64,000 nt of DNA, from contig AP031357.1 in the NCBI GenBank assembly GCA_037833965.1, forward strand, positions 1,694,001-1,758,000. The letters are read 5' to 3'. The position numbers and the translations under genes are program-made. How positions within the stretch are numbered: position 1 is the stretch's first letter; the number at the start of each line of letters is the position of its first letter. Shown here piece after piece: positions 38,057 to 49,526 of this stretch. This stretch comes from Marchantia polymorpha subsp. ruderalis (taxonomy: Eukaryota; Streptophyta; Marchantiopsida; Marchantiales; Marchantiaceae). Below the pieces are notes generated by a model. The model saw nothing but the letters and a program-made list of their open reading frames with translations, was not told the DNA's origin and ran no database searches.

Positions 38057-40891
38057 ACTGTGGGACTGGGAAGGAGTGAGACGAGTCACACTGAGGGCAT
38101 TGTCGACCCTAGTGACTGTCACGAAGTACAACTCAGTCCCGGCAAGTGCTTGAAGGTATCAAGCGCAGTGAGAGGAGACGAGCTAAGGAAAGTACAGGCC
38201 TTCCTTAGCCATTATGTCGACGTCTTCGCCTGGAAGATCGAAGACATGAAGGGGATACCTGCACGGTATGGGGAACACCGTATCGATTTACTGGACGACT
38301 CAGTACCCATACGACAGCGCCAATATCGCCTCAACCCAAAGTACTCCTTGCTAGTGAAAGAGGAGATAGATAAGTACTTGAGCGCTGGTATTATTTACCC
38401 TGTGCTCAGCAGCGAGTGGATGTCGCCGATTGTTATCGTACCCAAGAAGTTGACGGGTAAGATACGAGTGTGTCAGGATTTCCGGAAGTTGAATGCAGCA
38501 ACACGCAAGGATCATCACCCGTTACCATTCACGGATGCCATTCTAGACCATGTCGCAGGACATGAATGTTATAGCTTCCTGGATGGGTTCTCAGGTTACA
38601 ATCAGGTGTCTATCCGTGAACAGGACAAGGATAAAACTACGTTCACAACCGACTGGGGAACTTACGCATACCACAAGATGCCCTTCGGTCTGTGCAACGC
38701 GCCTGCCACCTTTCAACGGATGATGACCAATATCTTTCAGGAGCAACTGAGGAAATTCCTGGAAATATTCATAGATGACTTCTGTGTCTTTGGGAAGCGG
38801 TCTGAACACCTAAGTCACTTGAAGCAGACCTTTGATAAATGTAGAGAGAGCAGTTTATCACTGCATCCCGAGAAGTGCTTTTTCTTTATGACTAGTGGGA
38901 TCTTGTTGGGTCATCGGGTCTCGGCAGACGGCATTGCGGTGGACATCGAGAAGGTCAAGGTTATACTCGAGCTTGAGCCACCCACGAATCTAAGGGAGCT
39001 GCGAGCATTCCTGGGTCATGTGGGCTACTACCGAAGATTCATACATATGTATGCAATACTGGCGGCGGACCTGACCAAGTTGTTAAAGAAGGACGAGCCT
39101 TATGCTTGGGGTGCGAACCAGCAGTCAGCATTTGAGGCTCTAAAAGCAAAACTCACGACTGCTCCCGTACTAAGGAGTCCAGACTGGAATCGACCATTCC
39201 ATGTTTATGTTGACACCTCGGCATTCGCCATCGGTGTAGTACTGAGTCAAAAGGATGACAACAAAAAGGACTACCCGATCTACTTCGCGAGCCGACAGCT
39301 GTCTCTAGCAGAGCGGAAGTACACCACGACGGAGAGAGAAGCGTTGGGGATGGTGTACTCCTGTAAAAAGTTCCGTCACTACCTAATCTGCTACGAGTTT
39401 GTGTTCCATGTGGACCACTACGCATTGCAACACCTAGTCAAGAAAGCCGACCTATCCGGTCGGATCGCCAGGTGGGTGTTATTACTACAAGAGTTCACCT
39501 ACACTGTCCAGACCAGGAAAGGGGTGCACCACGAAAATGCGGATTACTTGTCCCGATTATGGACACAGCCGACAGAGGAGGAATTGGTGGACGATTTTCC
39601 AGATGAAGAGTTATTTCAGTTGTCTGCAGGACATGAGTCCCGCTATGCCGACCTGTATCGATATCTGCTAACCCTCCAGTGTCCCGAAGGCATGGATTTG
39701 GAACAGCGAACTGTCTTCATTCATAAGGCAGGCCCGTATCAACTCCAGCAGGGGGTTTTGTTCAAGAAGATGGCGGATGAGCGCTTATGCAGATGCCTGG
39801 AGGAATCAGAAGTACCAAGAATAGTGAGTGCGATGCATACAGAGGAGGCGGGTGGACACTATGCCACCAGGAACACGGTCACAAAGATCCTAAACGCGGG
39901 ATATTGGTGGCCGACCATGTTTAAGGATGTTCTGGATTACATCCGCAAGTGCGACAGTTGCCAGAGGACGGGGAGACCGACGCCTACAACACGCTGGCCC
40001 CTGACTCCCATCATGCCTCTAGCACCTTTCGAAAAGTGGGGTATTGACTTTGTAGGGCCGATACAACCAGTGACTAGAAGTACACGAAGGCGCTACATTC
40101 TGGTAGCAACGGACTATGCCACCAAAATGGTAGAGGCCAAAGCCACCAGAAGGGATGATGCTGCCACAGTCGCCGCATTCTTGTTTGAGTCGATCATCAC
40201 ACGCTACGGATGTCCCTTAGAGCTAGTCAGCGACCGGGGCACGCATTTTCTGAATCAGATCATCGAAGATCTGACACGGTATTTCCATATCAAGCACCGG
40301 AAGACTACTCCCTACAATCCCAAGGCAAATGGACTAACGGAGAAGTCCAATGGTCTGCTGTGTAAAATACTACTCAAGGTCACGGTGAATCACGCTCACG
40401 ACTGGGATACGAAGCTAGCAGCCGCTCTATGGGCGTACCGCACAGCTGAGAAGATCACGACCAAACAGACACCATACTTTCTGGTGTATGGGCAACACCC
40501 GATCCTCCCGATCGAATTTGAAGTACCCACCCATCGAACGATGGATTTGCAGAGGATGGGCTCAGAGGAGAGTCAGCTCTACAGGTTACAGGAAGTCACG
40601 CTGCTGGATGAGAGGAGAAGAGACGCCGAAGATCGCACCAGGAAAATCCAGCTCCGCCGAAAGGAGAGATACGATAAAAAGATCAAACCGGTACTCCTGC
40701 AGGCGGGTGATTTGGCATTGCTCTACGACAGCAGGCATGCCAGATTCCCAGGCAAACTGCACCTAAGGTGGATGGGACCTTACAGGGTTGTCGAAGTCTT
40801 CCCGAATGGATCCATCCAACTTGCGGACCTGGCCGGCGATTTGTTAGGCACCCGAGTGAACGGGTGGCGGTTGAAGAAATACCACATGTGA
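38051..40891 (+). CDS. pol: Pol: RT, RNase H, integrase, intact
   Basis: Read in the gag frame after the UAG. Counting from 38060, RT runs from about residue 95 (SLLVKEEIDKYLSAGIIYPV) with the catalytic FIDDF at ~239. RNase H starts with VDTSAFAIG (Asp ~385). The integrase zinc finger ends in CDSC (~630), and the core has Asp ~663 (WGIDFVG), Asp ~725 (SDRGTHF) and Glu ~761 (LTEKSNG), giving the D-35-E spacing. The C-terminus has a GPY/F segment (MGPYRVVEVFPNG) and ends NGWRLKKYHM without a chromodomain, as in Ogre/Tat/Athila-type elements. All catalytic residues are present. It copies the RNA to DNA and inserts it. Confidence 0.95.
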   Translation, partial: QLTVGLGRSETSHTEGIVDPSDCHEVQLSPGKCLKVSSAVRGDELRKVQAFLSHYVDVFAWKIEDMKGIPARYGEHRIDLLDDSVPIRQRQYRLNPKYSLLVKEEIDKYLSAGIIYPVLSSEWMSPIVIVPKKLTGKIRVCQDFRKLNAATRKDHHPLPFTDAILDHVAGHECYSFLDGFSGYNQVSIREQDKDKTTFTTDWGTYAYHKMPFGLCNAPATFQRMMTNIFQEQLRKFLEIFIDDFCVFGKRSEHLSHLKQTFDKCRESSLSLHPEKCFFFMTSGILLGHRVSADGIAVDIEKVKVILELEPPTNLRELRAFLGHVGYYRRFIHMYAILAADLTKLLKKDEPYAWGANQQSAFEALKAKLTTAPVLRSPDWNRPFHVYVDTSAFAIGVVLSQKDDNKKDYPIYFASRQLSLAERKYTTTEREALGMVYSCKKFRHYLICYEFVFHVDHYALQHLVKKADLSGRIARWVLLLQEFTYTVQTRKGVHHENADYLSRLWTQPTEEELVDDFPDEELFQLSAGHESRYADLYRYLLTLQCPEGMDLEQRTVFIHKAGPYQLQQGVLFKKMADERLCRCLEESEVPRIVSAMHTEEAGGHYATRNTVTKILNAGYWWPTMFKDVLDYIRKCDSCQRTGRPTPTTRWPLTPIMPLAPFEKWGIDFVGPIQPVTRSTRRRYILVATDYATKMVEAKATRRDDAATVAAFLFESIITRYGCPLELVSDRGTHFLNQIIEDLTRYFHIKHRKTTPYNPKANGLTEKSNGLLCKILLKVTVNHAHDWDTKLAAALWAYRTAEKITTKQTPYFLVYGQHPILPIEFEVPTHRTMDLQRMGSEESQLYRLQEVTLLDERRRDAEDRTRKIQLRRKERYDKKIKPVLLQAGDLALLYDSRHARFPGKLHLRWMGPYRVVEVFPNGSIQLADLAGDLLGTRVNGWRLKKYHM

Positions 40892-40915
40892 GTGTTCGCG
40901 TGGGCGCTCACAATT

Positions 40916-40926
40916 GAGGAGGGGGG
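40916..40926 (+). promoter_or_regulatory. Polypurine tract
   Basis: GAGGAGGGGGG, followed by CA, directly precedes the 3' LTR start TGTGATACC at 40929. It is the plus-strand primer site. Confidence 0.88.
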
Positions 40927-40928
40927 CA

Positions 40929-43900
40929 TGTGATACCCCACTTTTGGCAATTTTGAGGAAATTAAAACATTTTTGAAAAACTGTACCCTGGCAGCATTGT
41001 AAATAGCCTTCGGTACATCAAAACAGAGTGAATCCGGAAGATCGCGGGGATTCTCGAGGGATCTTGTAGAATCTGGGATTTGGGGTGCCGCAGTAAGGAC
41101 AGGCACGACCCTCCCTGCGAGCTCCGCAGTTAGGATCTCTACGGCGCAAGGCGCAAAACCCGCCTTCGGAGGTTGCGTCCGCGGCTGTAGGGAAACCCCC
41201 GTAATTAGGTAAACCCTCGGGCGCCTTGACCAAGTTGGATCCCGTTGGAAAGAGCTCGACGCGCTGATTCCAACGAGCCCAAGAACGCTTGGAACGGACG
41301 AGGACTTAGGGAGTTATCGCTACGGGAAGAAACGGAGGCGGTCGCCTACGGCGGAAGGAGTTCGCCACCGGCGCGAATTCCGCCTACGCGGAAGGGGGAT
41401 TCAAGTTTTGTCCTATGCACGGACGAAGGCGTTCGCCTGTGCACAGGCGAAGTAGGGTTAGGGAAGGCGCAAAGTCCGCCTACGCACAGGCGTATGCCTG
41501 TGCACAGGCACTTCGGCGTCGGCGAGAAATCCGCCTTGGGCCCTAGAAATGCGCCTTGTGAGGTAGAAAGTGTACGGCGCCTTCCGCGCCAGCGCAGCGC
41601 CGCGTACGTCGGAAGAGCCGCCAGAGTAATCCAACAGGTACGGACCGTGCGGACGGCACGGGTGGATGCGCTCTTGGACGGACGGAGTTGCGGCGGCGGA
41701 AGCGCCAACGGAGAGACAAGGAACGGACAGACTGGACGGAGACGGCTGACCACGGTCAACGCCTCCCGCGCCAGCGCAGCGCCGCGGACGAAATTTGCCT
41801 GCGCACAGGCAGGAGTTGAATTTTTGTCCGACATGCGGACACACGCGTCAAGGCAGAAGGAGATTGGCCGAGGGGCGGTACGAACAAGTGTACCGCGCAA
41901 GGCGGAAAACTCGCCTTCGGCGCTACGCCCCCATGTCCACAGGGTGACACGCTCGCGGAGTTCAAATCCGCCAATTCGAGCGTGAGAGTTTAATCGACGA
42001 CGGCGGAGCGTGAAGCCGCGCGTGAGAGCGAAGACCGTTCCAGCGTACAGCCGGCGCGGCCATCAAGTGAGACGTTCTTCACGACCAAGAGCCGACCATG
42101 ACCTTCGACCGGGCGGCGGAGAGCGTCCCATTCTTGAATTCGCGATTCCAATCTCTTGTGCGCGCTGCGCGCATCCATCTGCTGGCTGCGGACCATTCTC
42201 GTCGTCGTCGCACAGGAGATTTCTTGTTGATTGAGGGAGAAGTGAGTGCGCGTGATTTGGAATTGAGAGCGATTAGAGTTTGCCGAGAGAGAAAGAAACG
42301 CGGACAGTGCGGAAGTAGAATGAGCGGGCGAGCGAACCCCAGGAACGCAATGACGAGACCGAGCAGATTGCGGATGGTGCCACTTCGCCTGCCGCAGAAC
42401 GGGCTGCGCGCTTTCGAGGAGCGCTTAATAGCAAGAAAGCTCGATTTCTTGCTATGGGGATGGAATTACATCTGCGCGAATATGGTGCGCAAGTGGCTAG
42501 AGCCACAGGGACCACCCTCGCGCGGATTGCGTCCGCATGTTGACCGGTGGACAGTCCAAGATTGGGCGCAGGCGTTGGGAAGATGTGCTGGCATGCCAGG
42601 GCATCTCCTTTTCGACAGTGAGAGCATCAAGGTGACCAAGCAAGAAGAGGCGCAATTTGTGGAGCTGTTCAAGACCGGGAGGTCTACCAAGAATGGGTAC
42701 AGGACCCGTGATTACAAGGATCGATTTCGCCGGACTTTGTCCGCGGCGCTGATGCAATTACTGCAGCCGCACCGCGCCTGCTACATCACATTGTGGCAGG
42801 TCTCTTTTGTGGAGTGCGTCATCGAGGGAACTCCCATTCACTGGGCGAGCATCCTGCACAGGGTGATGCGACAGCACGCGTTTGAGGAGAAGGGGGGAAC
42901 TCTAAACCATCTTTCTCCTTTCCTCATCAATTTTTATCGACAGCGGAATTGTTTGACAGTGGCGGAGCTTGAACATTTTCCGCCATTGTCCATCGACCAT
43001 CCCGGGAAGTATGTGCGGGAGAACGAGGTCGATACTGACGCAGAGGAGTCCCCGACTTCTACCCCATCAAGACGGAGAGACGAAGGGAGACACACCTCTG
43101 CAGCGCGAGTGCCGCGGAAGCGGCGATGGAGGGAAGAGTCCGAAGAGGAGCAGCATCAAGAACCCTCTGCTCCCATTCGACCGCGGCCGCTGTGCGAGCC
43201 ATACAGCCGGCCGAAGCAGAAGGCACGCAGACTGGTGTTGCCAGCTGACAGTGCAGACACGGCGACGATTGCGACGGAGATAGGAAGTGCGTCGCCAGAG
43301 AGGCGAGAGGAAGCGCGGACGACCGCAGGAGCGACGGGCCACGCTGCAACCTCGTCGGGAGAGAGGCCGCCTACGGGCCAAGGGCCTCCGGAGTTACCAC
43401 GTGCGATGCGGACAGAGGTTCCGTTTGCGCACAGGCGAACCTCCGCGGACGGACGAGCCTCCGCGGACCGGCGAACACAAGTGGACGTGGATCTACGCTT
43501 ACGCGTGGGAAGGAGCAGTCCGCCTGTGCACAGGCGCTCGCCTGTGCACAGGTCGCCTGTGCACAAGACACCTCCGCACGTGCCGCCTGTGCACAGGCAA
43601 GAATCACCCCCGTTCCAACGCAGGAAGGGGAAGGAGCCGGCGGAAGAACCGCCTACGAGACACCGGCCCTCGGGGCCAGACCCTCCGGCGCACCACGCGC
43701 CGCAATTCGCGCCTTCGGCGCCAGGGCCTTCGAGCCGAGGGGACACGAGCAGAGAGCGTGCGGAGGCCGCACCATCGGCGGGAAGTCCGCCGATAGATGC
43801 GCCTTCGGCAGTAGGGCCTATAGGCCAAGGAACATCGGGCGTGCGGCCCCCGGCCATGTCGCCTTCGGCGATAGATGTCCGCGGCGCTACGCCTGCGACG

Positions 43901-45080
43901 GACAAGGCGCCGGCAAATGCGCCTGCGCACGGGCCGGGCACAGCCCCCACGGACCGATCAAGGGAGCAGCAGACGGAGGAGCGGAGTGACTGTCCGCGGG
44001 ACGACATCTCGATGCGCGATGCGCAATCCAATCCCGCGCAGCCACCCTCCGCTCGATCGCCTTCGGCGACGGACGACGGCGACAGAGAGAATGCGGTGGG
44101 CAATCAACCAGCGAGCGACGGGGATGCCGCTCGGATACATTCGCCTTCCGCCTTAGACATTTTGGCGACGAGCAGCGAGGCCGCAGCCGTGCCTTCGCAG
44201 GCAGCACACGTCGAGGACGTGCAGCCCCACTCGGGGCAGTCGCCGACGCATTCAATGGCGACTGAAATTCTCCACTCGGATGATGACGACGGGGGCTCCA
44301 CGGAAGAAATGTCAGGAGCAGAAGACACCGAGGAGGAGGAGGAGGAAATTGTTGGAGCGCCGGCGGCGGCGCTCTCTGAGCAGGTGATTCCGTTGCTGCG
44401 GTACTTGGATCGCAAGGTCGATAAATACGCCGACCCACTCCAGCCGGGATCTTACATCGAGTTAGTGCGCAGGCGGACTCGCACTAAAGTCCACACCAGC
44501 AAGCTATTAGCTAGAGTGGACCAGGAGTTGAGAGACTTGAGGGAGAAGCATGAGTGCTTGTGGGGACAGTACAAGCTTAATCAGAAGTTCTACAAGCACT
44601 CCGAGAAGATGAAGGATGAGAAACTGGGCGAGCTCACCAAGGAGCAGGTGAAGGTCAAGGAAGCACTCAATTCTGAGCAGGCCCAGAATCGGATTTTGTC
44701 AGAGGAGCTCGTGCGACAGACGCGGTTGTTGGAACAATGTCAGCTCGCACGGCAGGCGGATGAAGAATTAATCCGCAGTTTGCAGTCAGAGTGTGACGAA
44801 TTGAGAGCGCAACGTGCTGAAGCCGAATCGCAATTAGTGACGATTGAAGAGGATCGCAGGAAGGAGGCGGATCGCACGAAGGTGGAGACGGCGAGGCGAG
44901 TCGCCCACTGTCTCAAGGGCTACGCCCACTGGGAAGTGAAGGCGCAGGAGAAACTCACACTGCGTGAGTTTGAATTGCGCGCAGCCGGGTTGTTGTCAGG
45001 CGACAGTAGGAGTCGGCGGAAGGTAGCGAAGAAACTCGAGGCCTTTCTGTCGAAGGCACAGGATACCTCTGTCCGCCCTC
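40929..45080 (+). repeat. 3' LTR of plus-strand element, truncated
   Basis: Matches 29815-33965 at an offset of 11,114 with about four substitutions, plus a small change ATG to TCTG at 45068-45071. It stops at CTC 45078-45080 where inverted LTR sequence of the host element begins. R-U5 (about 1.17 kb including TATA and polyadenylation region) is missing, so the element lacks its normal 3' end. Confidence 0.93.
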
Positions 45081-45226
45081 TTCGAAAGCGCGCAGCCCGT
45101 TCTGCGGCAGGCGAAGTGGCACCATCCGCAATCTGCTCGGTCTCGTCATTGCGTTCCTGGGGTTCGCTCGCCCGCTCATTCTACTTGCGCACTGCCCGCG
45201 TTTCTTTCTCTCTCGGCAAACTCTAA
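42350..45226 (+). pseudogene. U3 ORF of 3' LTR, truncated and fused at inversion junction
   Basis: Identical in layout to the intact ORF at 31236 (Glu to Lys in MVRKW and a few other changes). It is correct until the SKAQDT block at about 45067. The frame then enters reverse-oriented LTR DNA and ends at 45226 after about 50 unrelated codons. The last ~60 codons, including the basic tail, are lost. Confidence 0.85.
45066..45081. other. Inversion junction between two 3' LTRs
   Basis: Plus-strand LTR sequence can be followed to 45080 and minus-strand LTR sequence from 45078, sharing CTC (3-bp microhomology). Just before it, GATACCATGTCC of the intact LTR reads GATACCTCTGTCC. This is the scar of a deletion that removed the end of one LTR and part of the other, or possibly an assembly join. 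Confidence 0.8.
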
Positions 45227-46648
45227 TCGCTCTCAATTCCAAATCACGCGCACTCACTTCTCCCTCAATCAACAAGAAATCTCCTGTGCGACGACGTCGA
45301 GAATGTTCCGCAGCCAGCAGATGGATGCGCGCAGCGCGCACAAGAGATTGGAATCGCGAATTCAAGAATGGGACGTTCTCCGCCGCCCGGTCGAAGGTCA
45401 TGGTCGGCTCTTGGTCGTGAAGAACGTCTCACTTGATGGCCGCGCCGGCTGTACGCTGGAACGGTCTTCGCTCTCACGCGCGGCTTCACGCTCCGCCGTC
45501 GTCGATTAAACTCTCACGCTCGAATTGGCGGATTTGAACTCCGCGAGCGTGTCACCCTGCGGACATTGGGGCGTAGCGCCGAAGGCGAGTTTTCCGCCTT
45601 GCGCGGTACACTTGTTCGTACCGTCCCTCGGCCAATCTCCTTCTGCCTTGACGCGTGTGTCCGCATGTCGGACAAAAATTCAACTCCTGCCTGTGCGCAG
45701 GCAGGAGCCTCGGCGGATTCTCCGCCGGTGCGGAACTTGAACATCCTCCTGTGCACAGGCGTTCGCCTGTGCACAGGCGAATTCCGTCCGCGGCGCTGCG
45801 CTGGCGCGGAAGGCGTTGACCGTGGTCAGCCGTCTCCGTCCAGTCTGTCCGTTCCTGGTCTCTCCGTCGGCGCTTCCGCCGCCGCAACTCCGTCCGTCCA
45901 AGAGCGCATCCACCCGTGCCGTCCGCACGGTCCGTACCGATTGGATTACTCTGGCGGCTCTTCCGACGTACGCGGCGCTGCGCTGGCGCGGAAGGCGTCG
46001 TACACTTTCTACCTCACAAGGCGCATTTCTAGGGCCCAAGGCGGATTTTCCGCCGACGCCGAAGTGCCTGTGCACAGGCGAACGCCTGTGCGTAGGCGGA
46101 CTTCGCGCCTTCCCTAACCCTACTTTGCCTGTGCACAGGCGAACGCCTTCGTCCGCGCATAGGACAAAACTTGATTCCCCCTTCCGCGTAGGCGGAATTC
46201 GCGCCGGTGGCGAACTCCTTCCGCCGTAGGCGACCGCCTCCGTTTCTTCCAGTAGCGATAACTCCCTAAGTCCTCGTCCGTTTCAAACGTTCTTGGGCTC
46301 GTTGGAATCAGTGCGTCGAGCTCTTTCCAACGGGATCCTAACTTGGTCAAGGCGCCCGAGGGTTGACCTAATTAGGGAGGGTTTCCCTACAGCCGCGGAC
46401 GCAACCTCCGAAGGCGGGTTTTGCGCCTTGCGCCGTAGAGATCCTAACTGCGGAGCTCGCAGGGAGGGTCGTGCCTGTCCTTACTGCGGCACCCCAAATC
46501 CCAGATTCTACAAGATCCCTCGAGAATCCCCGCGATCTTCCGGATTCACTCTGTTTTGATGTACCGAAGGCTATTTACAATGCTGCCAGGGTACAGTTTT
46601 CCAAAAATGTTTTAATTTCCTCAAAATTGCCAAAAGTGGGGTACCACA
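45081..46648 (-). repeat. 3' LTR fragment (first 1.57 kb) of minus-strand element
   Basis: Reverse complement of the LTR start, equivalent to 56283-57848. It ends with GTACCACA at 46648 next to the inverted PPT and includes palindrome clusters (about 45755-45780, 46068-46100, 46128-46145). Confidence 0.9.
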
Positions 46649-46650
46649 TG

Positions 46651-46661
46651 CCCCCCTCCTC
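46651..46661 (-). promoter_or_regulatory. Polypurine tract (minus strand)
   Basis: CCCCCCTCCTC on the top strand is GAGGAGGGGGG on the coding strand, next to the LTR start. Confidence 0.88.
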
Positions 46662-46685
46662 AATTGTGAGCGCCCACGCGAACAC

Positions 46686-49526
46686 TCACATGTGGTATTT
46701 CTTCAACCGCCACCCGTTCACTCGGGTGCCTAACAAATCGCCGGCCAGGTCCGCAAGTTGGATGGATCCATTCGGGAAGACTTCGACAACCCTGTAAGGT
46801 CCCATCCACCTTAGGTGCAGTTTGCCTGGGAATCTGGCATGCCTGCTGTCGTAGAGTAATGCCAAATCACCCGCCTGCAGGAGTACCAGTTTGATCTTTT
46901 TATCGTATCTCTCCTTTCGACGGAGCTGGATTTTCCTGGTGCGATCTTCGGCGTCTCGTCTCCTCTCATCCAGCAGCGTGACCTCCTGTAACCTGTAGAG
47001 CTGACTCTCCTCTGCGCCCATCCTCTGCAAATCCAACGTTCGTTGGGTGGGTACTTCAAATTCGATCGGGAGGATCGGGTGTTGCCCATACACCAGAAAG
47101 TATGGTGTCTGTTTGGTCGTGATCTTCTCAGCTGTGCGGTACGCCCATAGAGCGGCTGCTAGCTTCGTATCCCAGTCGTGAGCGTGATTCACCGTGACCT
47201 TGAGTAGTATTTTACACAGCAGGCCATTGGACTTCTCCGTCAGTCCATTTGCCTTGGGATTGTATGGAGTAGTCTTCCGGTGCTTGATGTGGAAGTACCG
47301 TGTCAGATCTTCGATGATCTGATTCAGAAAATGCGTGCCCCGGTCGCTGACTAGCTCTAAGGGACATCCGTAGCGTGTGATGATCGACTCAAACAAGAAT
47401 GCTGCCACTGTGGCAGCATCATCCCTTCTGGTGGCCCTGGCTTCTACCATTTTGGTGGCGTAGTCCGTTGCTACCAGAATGTAGCGCCTTCGTGTACTTC
47501 TAGTCACGGGTTGTATTGGCCCTACAAAGTCAATACCCCACTTTTCGAAAGGTGCTAGAGGCATGATGGGAGTCAGGGGCCAGCGTGTTGTAGGCGTCGG
47601 TCTCCCCGTCCTCTGGCAACTGTCGCACTTGCGGATGTAATCTAGAACATCCTTAAACATGGTCGGCCACCAATACCCCGCATTTAGGATCTTTGTGACC
47701 GTGTTCCTGGTGGCATAGTGTCCACCCGCCTCCTCTGTATGCATCGCACTCACTATTCTTGGTACCTCTGATTCCTCCAGGCATCTGCATAAGCGCTCAT
47801 CTGCCATCTTCTTGAACAAAACCCCCTGCTGGAGTTGGTACGGGCCTGCCTTATGAATAAAGACAGTTCGCTGTTCCAAATCCATGCCTTCGGGACACTG
47901 GAGGGTTAGCAGATATCGATACAGGTCGGCATAGCGGGACTCATGTCCTGCAGACAACTGAAATAACTCTTCATCTGGAAAATCGTCCACCAATTCCTCC
48001 TCTGTCGGCTGTGTCCATAATCGGGACAAGTAATCCGCATTTTCGTGGTGCACCCCTTTCCTGGTCTGGACTGTGTAGGTGAACTCTTGTAGTAACAACA
48101 CCCACCTGGCGATTCGACCGGATAGGTCGGCTTTCTTGACTAGGTGTTGCAATGCGTAGTGGTCCACATGGAACACAAACTCGTAGCAGATTAGGTAGTG
48201 ACGGAACTTTTTACAGGAGTACACCATCCCCAACGCTTCTCTCTCCGTCGTGGTGTACTTCCGCTCTGCTAGAGACAGCTGTCGGCTCGCGAAGTAGATC
48301 GGGTAGTCCTTTTTGTTGTCATCCTTTTGACTCAGTACTACACCGATGGCGAATGCCGAGGTGTCAACGTAAACATGGAATGGTCGATTCCAGTCTGGAC
48401 TCCTTAGTACGGGAGCAGTCGTGAGTTTCGCTTTCAGAGCTTCAAATGCTGTCTGCTGGTTCGCACCCCAAGCATAGGGCTCGTCCTTCTTCAACAACTT
48501 GGTCAGGTCCGCCGCCAGTATTGCATACAGGTGTATGAATCTTCGGTAGTAGCCCACATGACCCAGGAATGCTCGCAGCTCTCTTAGATTCGTGGGTGGC
48601 TCAAGCTCGAGTATAACCTTGACCTTCTCGACGTCCACCGCAATGCCTTCTGCCGAGACCCGATGACCCAACAAGATCCCACTAGTCATGAAGAAAAAGC
48701 ACTTCTCGGGATGCAGTGATAAACTGCTCTCTCTACATTTATCGAAGGTCTGTTTCAAGTGACTTAGGTGTTCAGACCGCTTCCCAAAGACACAGAAGTC
48801 ATCGATGAATATTTCCAGGAACTTCCTCAGTTGTTCCTGAAAGATATTGGTCATCATCCGTTGAAAGGTGGCAGGCGCGTTGCACAGACCGAAGGGCATC
48901 TTGTGGTATGCGTAAGTTCCACAGTCGGTTGTGAACGTAGTTTTATCCTTGTCCTGTTCACGGATAGACACCTGATTGTAACCTGAGAACCCATCCAGGA
49001 AGCTATAACATTCATGTCCGGCAACATGGTCTAGAATGGCATCCGTGAATGGTAACGGGTGATGATCCTTGCGTGTTGCTGCATTCAACTTCCGGAAATC
49101 CTGACACACTCGTATCTTACCCGTCAACTTCTTGGGTACGATAACAATCGGCGACACCCACTCGCTGCTGAGCACAGGGTAAATAATACCAGCGCTCAAG
49201 TACTTATCTATCTCCTCTTTCACTAGCAAGGAGTACTTTGGGTTGAGGCGATACTGGCGCTGTCGTATGGGTACTGAGTTGTCCAGTAAATCGATACGGT
49301 GTTCCCCATACCGTGCAGGTATCCCCTTCATGTCTTCGATCTTCCAGGCGAAGACGTCGACATAATGGCTAAGGAATGCCTGTACTTTCCTTAGCTCGTT
49401 TCCTCTCACTGCGCTTGATACCTTCAAGCACTTGCCGGGATTGAGTTGTACTTCGTGACAGTCACTGGGGTCGACAATGCCCTCGGTGTGACTCGTCTCA
49501 CTCCTTCCCAGTCCCACAGTTAATTG
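46686..49526 (-). CDS. pol: Pol: RT, RNase H, integrase, intact (minus strand)
   Basis: Nearly identical to pol at 38051-40891, with the same domains and catalytic residues (FIDDF in RT, WGIDFVG, SDRGTHF and LTEKSNG in integrase). Differences are scattered substitutions such as TTDCGTYA for TTDWGTYA in RT; replacing this Trp may matter, though the position is not catalytic. The frame is open from the readthrough stop at 49527-49529 to TGA at 46686-46688. It lies tail-to-tail with the plus-strand pol. Confidence 0.93.
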   Translation of the reverse strand, partial: QLTVGLGRSETSHTEGIVDPSDCHEVQLNPGKCLKVSSAVRGNELRKVQAFLSHYVDVFAWKIEDMKGIPARYGEHRIDLLDNSVPIRQRQYRLNPKYSLLVKEEIDKYLSAGIIYPVLSSEWVSPIVIVPKKLTGKIRVCQDFRKLNAATRKDHHPLPFTDAILDHVAGHECYSFLDGFSGYNQVSIREQDKDKTTFTTDCGTYAYHKMPFGLCNAPATFQRMMTNIFQEQLRKFLEIFIDDFCVFGKRSEHLSHLKQTFDKCRESSLSLHPEKCFFFMTSGILLGHRVSAEGIAVDVEKVKVILELEPPTNLRELRAFLGHVGYYRRFIHLYAILAADLTKLLKKDEPYAWGANQQTAFEALKAKLTTAPVLRSPDWNRPFHVYVDTSAFAIGVVLSQKDDNKKDYPIYFASRQLSLAERKYTTTEREALGMVYSCKKFRHYLICYEFVFHVDHYALQHLVKKADLSGRIARWVLLLQEFTYTVQTRKGVHHENADYLSRLWTQPTEEELVDDFPDEELFQLSAGHESRYADLYRYLLTLQCPEGMDLEQRTVFIHKAGPYQLQQGVLFKKMADERLCRCLEESEVPRIVSAMHTEEAGGHYATRNTVTKILNAGYWWPTMFKDVLDYIRKCDSCQRTGRPTPTTRWPLTPIMPLAPFEKWGIDFVGPIQPVTRSTRRRYILVATDYATKMVEARATRRDDAATVAAFLFESIITRYGCPLELVSDRGTHFLNQIIEDLTRYFHIKHRKTTPYNPKANGLTEKSNGLLCKILLKVTVNHAHDWDTKLAAALWAYRTAEKITTKQTPYFLVYGQHPILPIEFEVPTQRTLDLQRMGAEESQLYRLQEVTLLDERRRDAEDRTRKIQLRRKERYDKKIKLVLLQAGDLALLYDSRHARFPGKLHLRWMGPYRVVEVFPNGSIQLADLAGDLLGTRVNGWRLKKYHM

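Larger units (their letters stand above)
29815..45080 (+). mobile_element. Full family I retrotransposon, plus strand, 3' LTR truncated
   Basis: 5' LTR 29815-35132 (5,318 bp, TGTGATACCCC...TTATTACA), PBS 35155, gag 35219-38050, pol 38051-40891, PPT 40916-40926, 3' LTR 40929-45080 lacking its last ~1.17 kb. The two LTRs differ at only about four positions I could find over 4.1 kb, so this is the youngest insertion. It lies in the 3' LTR of the opposite-strand sister element; the left target bases are TCCGC (29810-29814) and the right TSD copy was deleted. Both gag and pol, plus the U3 ORF of the 5' LTR, are intact. Confidence 0.95.

Noticed and set aside
40700..40891. Chromodomain at the Pol C-terminus
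   Set aside because: The protein ends shortly after the GPY/F segment (NGWRLKKYHM) with no room for a chromodomain.
42098..45226. 1042-codon ORF as a second intact U3 gene
   Set aside because: Its last ~50 codons are antisense LTR sequence read through the inversion junction; the true C-terminus is missing.
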